Assembly: GCA_029857975.1 (NCBI GenBank)
Contig: JAOUFX010000089.1
Coordinates: 1 to 8,476 of the forward strand
Length of the DNA stretch: 8,476 bases
Direction: 5' to 3'
Source of the DNA: Deltaproteobacteria bacterium
GTDB taxonomy: Bacteria; Desulfobacterota; SM23-61
Shown: positions 7,045 to 8,476 of the stretch, in pieces
How the letters are laid out: each line of letters begins with the position of its first letter
How positions within the stretch are numbered: position 1 is the first letter of the stretch
Program-made: the position numbers and the translations under genes
Notes under the pieces: model-generated
Seen by the model: only the letters and a program-made list of their open reading frames with translations
The model's database searches: none
Told to the model about the DNA's origin: nothing

Positions 7045-8151
7045 ATGTCTAAAGTCATCATAAGAAAGGCTGCTTACGATAATCTGAATCAAATCATCCA
7101 TGAGATATTTGAGGCGGTCTCGATCGACCTTAGGGACAAAAAGGTCTTCATCAAGCCAAACCTGGTCAGGTCTGCACCGCCTGAAAAAGCGGCTACCACC
7201 CATCCGGCCCTGCTCAGGACGATTGCCGAAGAAGTGAAAAAAAGAGGGGGAACACCTTGGATGGGGGACAATGGGATCGACGTCCAGAACCTTTACCGGG
7301 TGACTGAGGTGGAACAGATTTGTGCCCCTTATATAATCAACATCAGTAAAGGCGCCAGCCTTTTCGAGATCGGGGGCTTTAGAGTCCCCATCTCCAGGTC
7401 TTTTGTCGAGGCAGACATTTTCATCAACGTTCCCAAACTGAAGACCCATGTGATCGCCGGCATGACTTGCTGCCTGAAGAACCCCTTCGGGTTGATTCCA
7501 GGAAACTTCAAGGCCAGAATGCACGCCCGAACAGGCCATGCCAAACGATTAACGGAATTCTTCCTTGATCTCTATCGCTGGCGAATTCCGGACCTGAATA
7601 TCGTGGATGGAATTCTGGCCATGGAAGGGGACGGGCCCTCCTTCGGAAACCCCAGAGAGGTTGGTAAGATCATCGCTGGAAAAAATGGGATCGCGGTCGA
7701 TGCCGTCTGCGCCCGCCTGATTCATTTCCAGAACCCGCGGGGCATCAAGCTCATCGATTTAGCTGAAAAGAAAGGCCTTGTAAACTTCGATTTAAATCAT
7801 CTCCAGGTAGATGGCCCTTTCGAAGTGATTGAGGATTTTGTGCATCCCTCCACCTATACGGTAAACACCCCCGGGAAAAAATCTCCATTTGCAGCGGACT
7901 CTGAAAACCATCTCCAGGTCTGGACTGAACTCGGAGAGGTGAACCCGGCTTGTAACGAGGCGCTGTGCACCCGCTGTGGTGATTGTCCCTCTGCCTGTCC
8001 CTCGGGGGCCATCCTCATGCAGCCCTACCCCAAGGTAGACCCCGGAAAATGCATGAGCTGCTTCTGTTGTGTAGAGGTGTGCCCAGAGAAGGCTCTTATG
8101 ATCCCCATGACCGATGAACTTCTGGAAAAGAGGAGCAGGATGGGGATGTAA
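7045..8151 (+). CDS. DUF362 domain protein with C-terminal 2x[4Fe-4S] ferredoxin domain
   Basis: The protein has 368 residues in two parts. Residues 1 to about 290 are a DUF362 domain, with KVFIKPNLV (33-41), VPKLKTH (129-135), CCLKNPFGLIPG (142-153) and VDGILAMEGDGPSFGNPR (187-204). Residues about 300-350 hold two complete ferredoxin motifs: C308-C311-C314-C318 and C336-C339-C342-C346. DUF362 has no firmly established general function. Members with ferredoxin domains are common in anaerobes and are thought to serve electron transfer or iron-sulfur chemistry, so here an electron-transfer partner or redox enzyme is an inference. There is no signal peptide or membrane segment, so it should be cytoplasmic. 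Upstream is a purine-rich stretch with AGGAGG (7025-7030) and AAGAAGG closer to the ATG. It sits between the amidase and the DRE-TIM gene on the same strand, 49 bases before the latter. Confidence 0.9.
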   Translation: MSKVIIRKAAYDNLNQIIHEIFEAVSIDLRDKKVFIKPNLVRSAPPEKAATTHPALLRTIAEEVKKRGGTPWMGDNGIDVQNLYRVTEVEQICAPYIINISKGASLFEIGGFRVPISRSFVEADIFINVPKLKTHVIAGMTCCLKNPFGLIPGNFKARMHARTGHAKRLTEFFLDLYRWRIPDLNIVDGILAMEGDGPSFGNPREVGKIIAGKNGIAVDAVCARLIHFQNPRGIKLIDLAEKKGLVNFDLNHLQVDGPFEVIEDFVHPSTYTVNTPGKKSPFAADSENHLQVWTELGEVNPACNEALCTRCGDCPSACPSGAILMQPYPKVDPGKCMSCFCCVEVCPEKALMIPMTDELLEKRSRMGM

Positions 8152-8200
8152 AGAATTGATAAATTACAGAACCCCGAAAAAGCAGGAGGAAAGGAAACCC

Positions 8201-8476
8201 ATGGATCAATGCCTGAGTCCCTATAATTTGTTGGGGCTGGAGATCGGTTTGCCGTCAGAGGTCATCTTGTGTGACGTAACCATGCGCGATGGAGAACAGA
8301 CCCCGGGCGTGGCTTTTACCTTAGCGGAAAAAATTGAACTTGCGAAAGAATTGGAGGCCATCGGAGTTCCTCAGATTCAAGTGGGTGTACCCGGAAGTTC
8401 GAAAAATGCGCGCCAGGAAGTGGAGGCGATTTGCCAATTGGGCCTGGCGAGCAAAACCGAAGTCATGACCCGAGGA
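8201..8476 (+). CDS. DRE-TIM family acyltransferase, homocitrate/2-isopropylmalate synthase type (partial, 3' end beyond window)
   Basis: The first 92 codons are present and stay open to the window end. The hallmark is CDVTMRDGEQTPGVAFT (residues 24-40), the metal-binding and catalytic D-x-T-x-R-D-G-E-Q motif. It is followed by LAEKIELAKELEAIGVPQIQVGVPGSSKNARQEVEAI, the first barrel turns of the HMGL-like fold. Enzymes of this family with DGEQTPGV condense acetyl-CoA with a 2-oxo acid: homocitrate synthase (NifV, LYS20), 2-isopropylmalate synthase, citramalate synthase or Re-citrate synthase. The usual family sequence D-T-T-L-R-D-G-E-Q is CDVTM-RDGEQ here. Which reaction applies needs the missing two thirds. 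The N-terminal extension before the motif is short (about 22 residues). AGGAGG (8184-8189) and AAGGA (8191-8195) precede the ATG. It is the third visible gene of the rightward operon. Confidence 0.88.
   Translation, partial: MDQCLSPYNLLGLEIGLPSEVILCDVTMRDGEQTPGVAFTLAEKIELAKELEAIGVPQIQVGVPGSSKNARQEVEAICQLGLASKTEVMTRG

Noticed and set aside
6937..7539. - strand open frame of 200 codons opposite the start of the DUF362 gene
   Set aside because: It overlaps conserved DUF362 coding sequence, has low-complexity Pro/His/Arg-rich composition and matches no family I know.

Overview
The window looks like chromosomal DNA of a Gram-negative bacterium with balanced to slightly GC-rich composition. An anaerobic or syntrophic-type lineage such as a Desulfobacterota (deltaproteobacterium) relative is my best guess. 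The reasons are a full tripartite tricarboxylate transporter (TTT), a DUF362/4Fe-4S ferredoxin protein, and a homocitrate/isopropylmalate synthase-type enzyme next to amino-acid and acyl-acid metabolism genes. The lineage is an inference from gene content, not a phylogenetic result. I see no rRNA, tRNA, CRISPR array, insertion sequence or phage gene.

Layout: the left edge (1-119, + strand) holds the last codons of a membrane protein. It converges on a five-gene block on the - strand (5161 down to 171). In transcription order this block is a PanB-like ketopantoate hydroxymethyltransferase, tctC (periplasmic binding protein), tctB (small permease subunit), tctA (large permease subunit, overlapping tctB by one base) and a 3-hydroxyisobutyrate dehydrogenase-family enzyme. 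A 315-base divergent intergenic region follows (5162-5476). It contains a perfect-consensus sigma-70-type promoter facing right, an inverted repeat with arms about 85 bases apart, a short hairpin and a direct repeat. To the right, on the + strand, lie an amidase-signature hydrolase, a DUF362 protein with two C-terminal 4Fe-4S motifs, and the first 92 codons of a DRE-TIM acyltransferase (homocitrate/2-isopropylmalate synthase type) cut by the window end.

How they may work together: the TTT system should import an organic acid captured by TctC. The flanking enzymes act on amides (amidase), 2-oxo acids (PanB-like and DRE-TIM enzymes) and beta-hydroxy acids (dehydrogenase). A coherent but unproven reading is an uptake-and-catabolism locus for a carboxylate, possibly an amide-linked or branched hydroxy acid. 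The PanB-like enzyme would then work on a pathway intermediate rather than in vitamin B5 synthesis. No transcription regulator is encoded in the window. Three of the - strand genes (panB-like, tctC, tctA) most likely start a few codons inside their longest reading frame, judged from ribosome binding site spacing.
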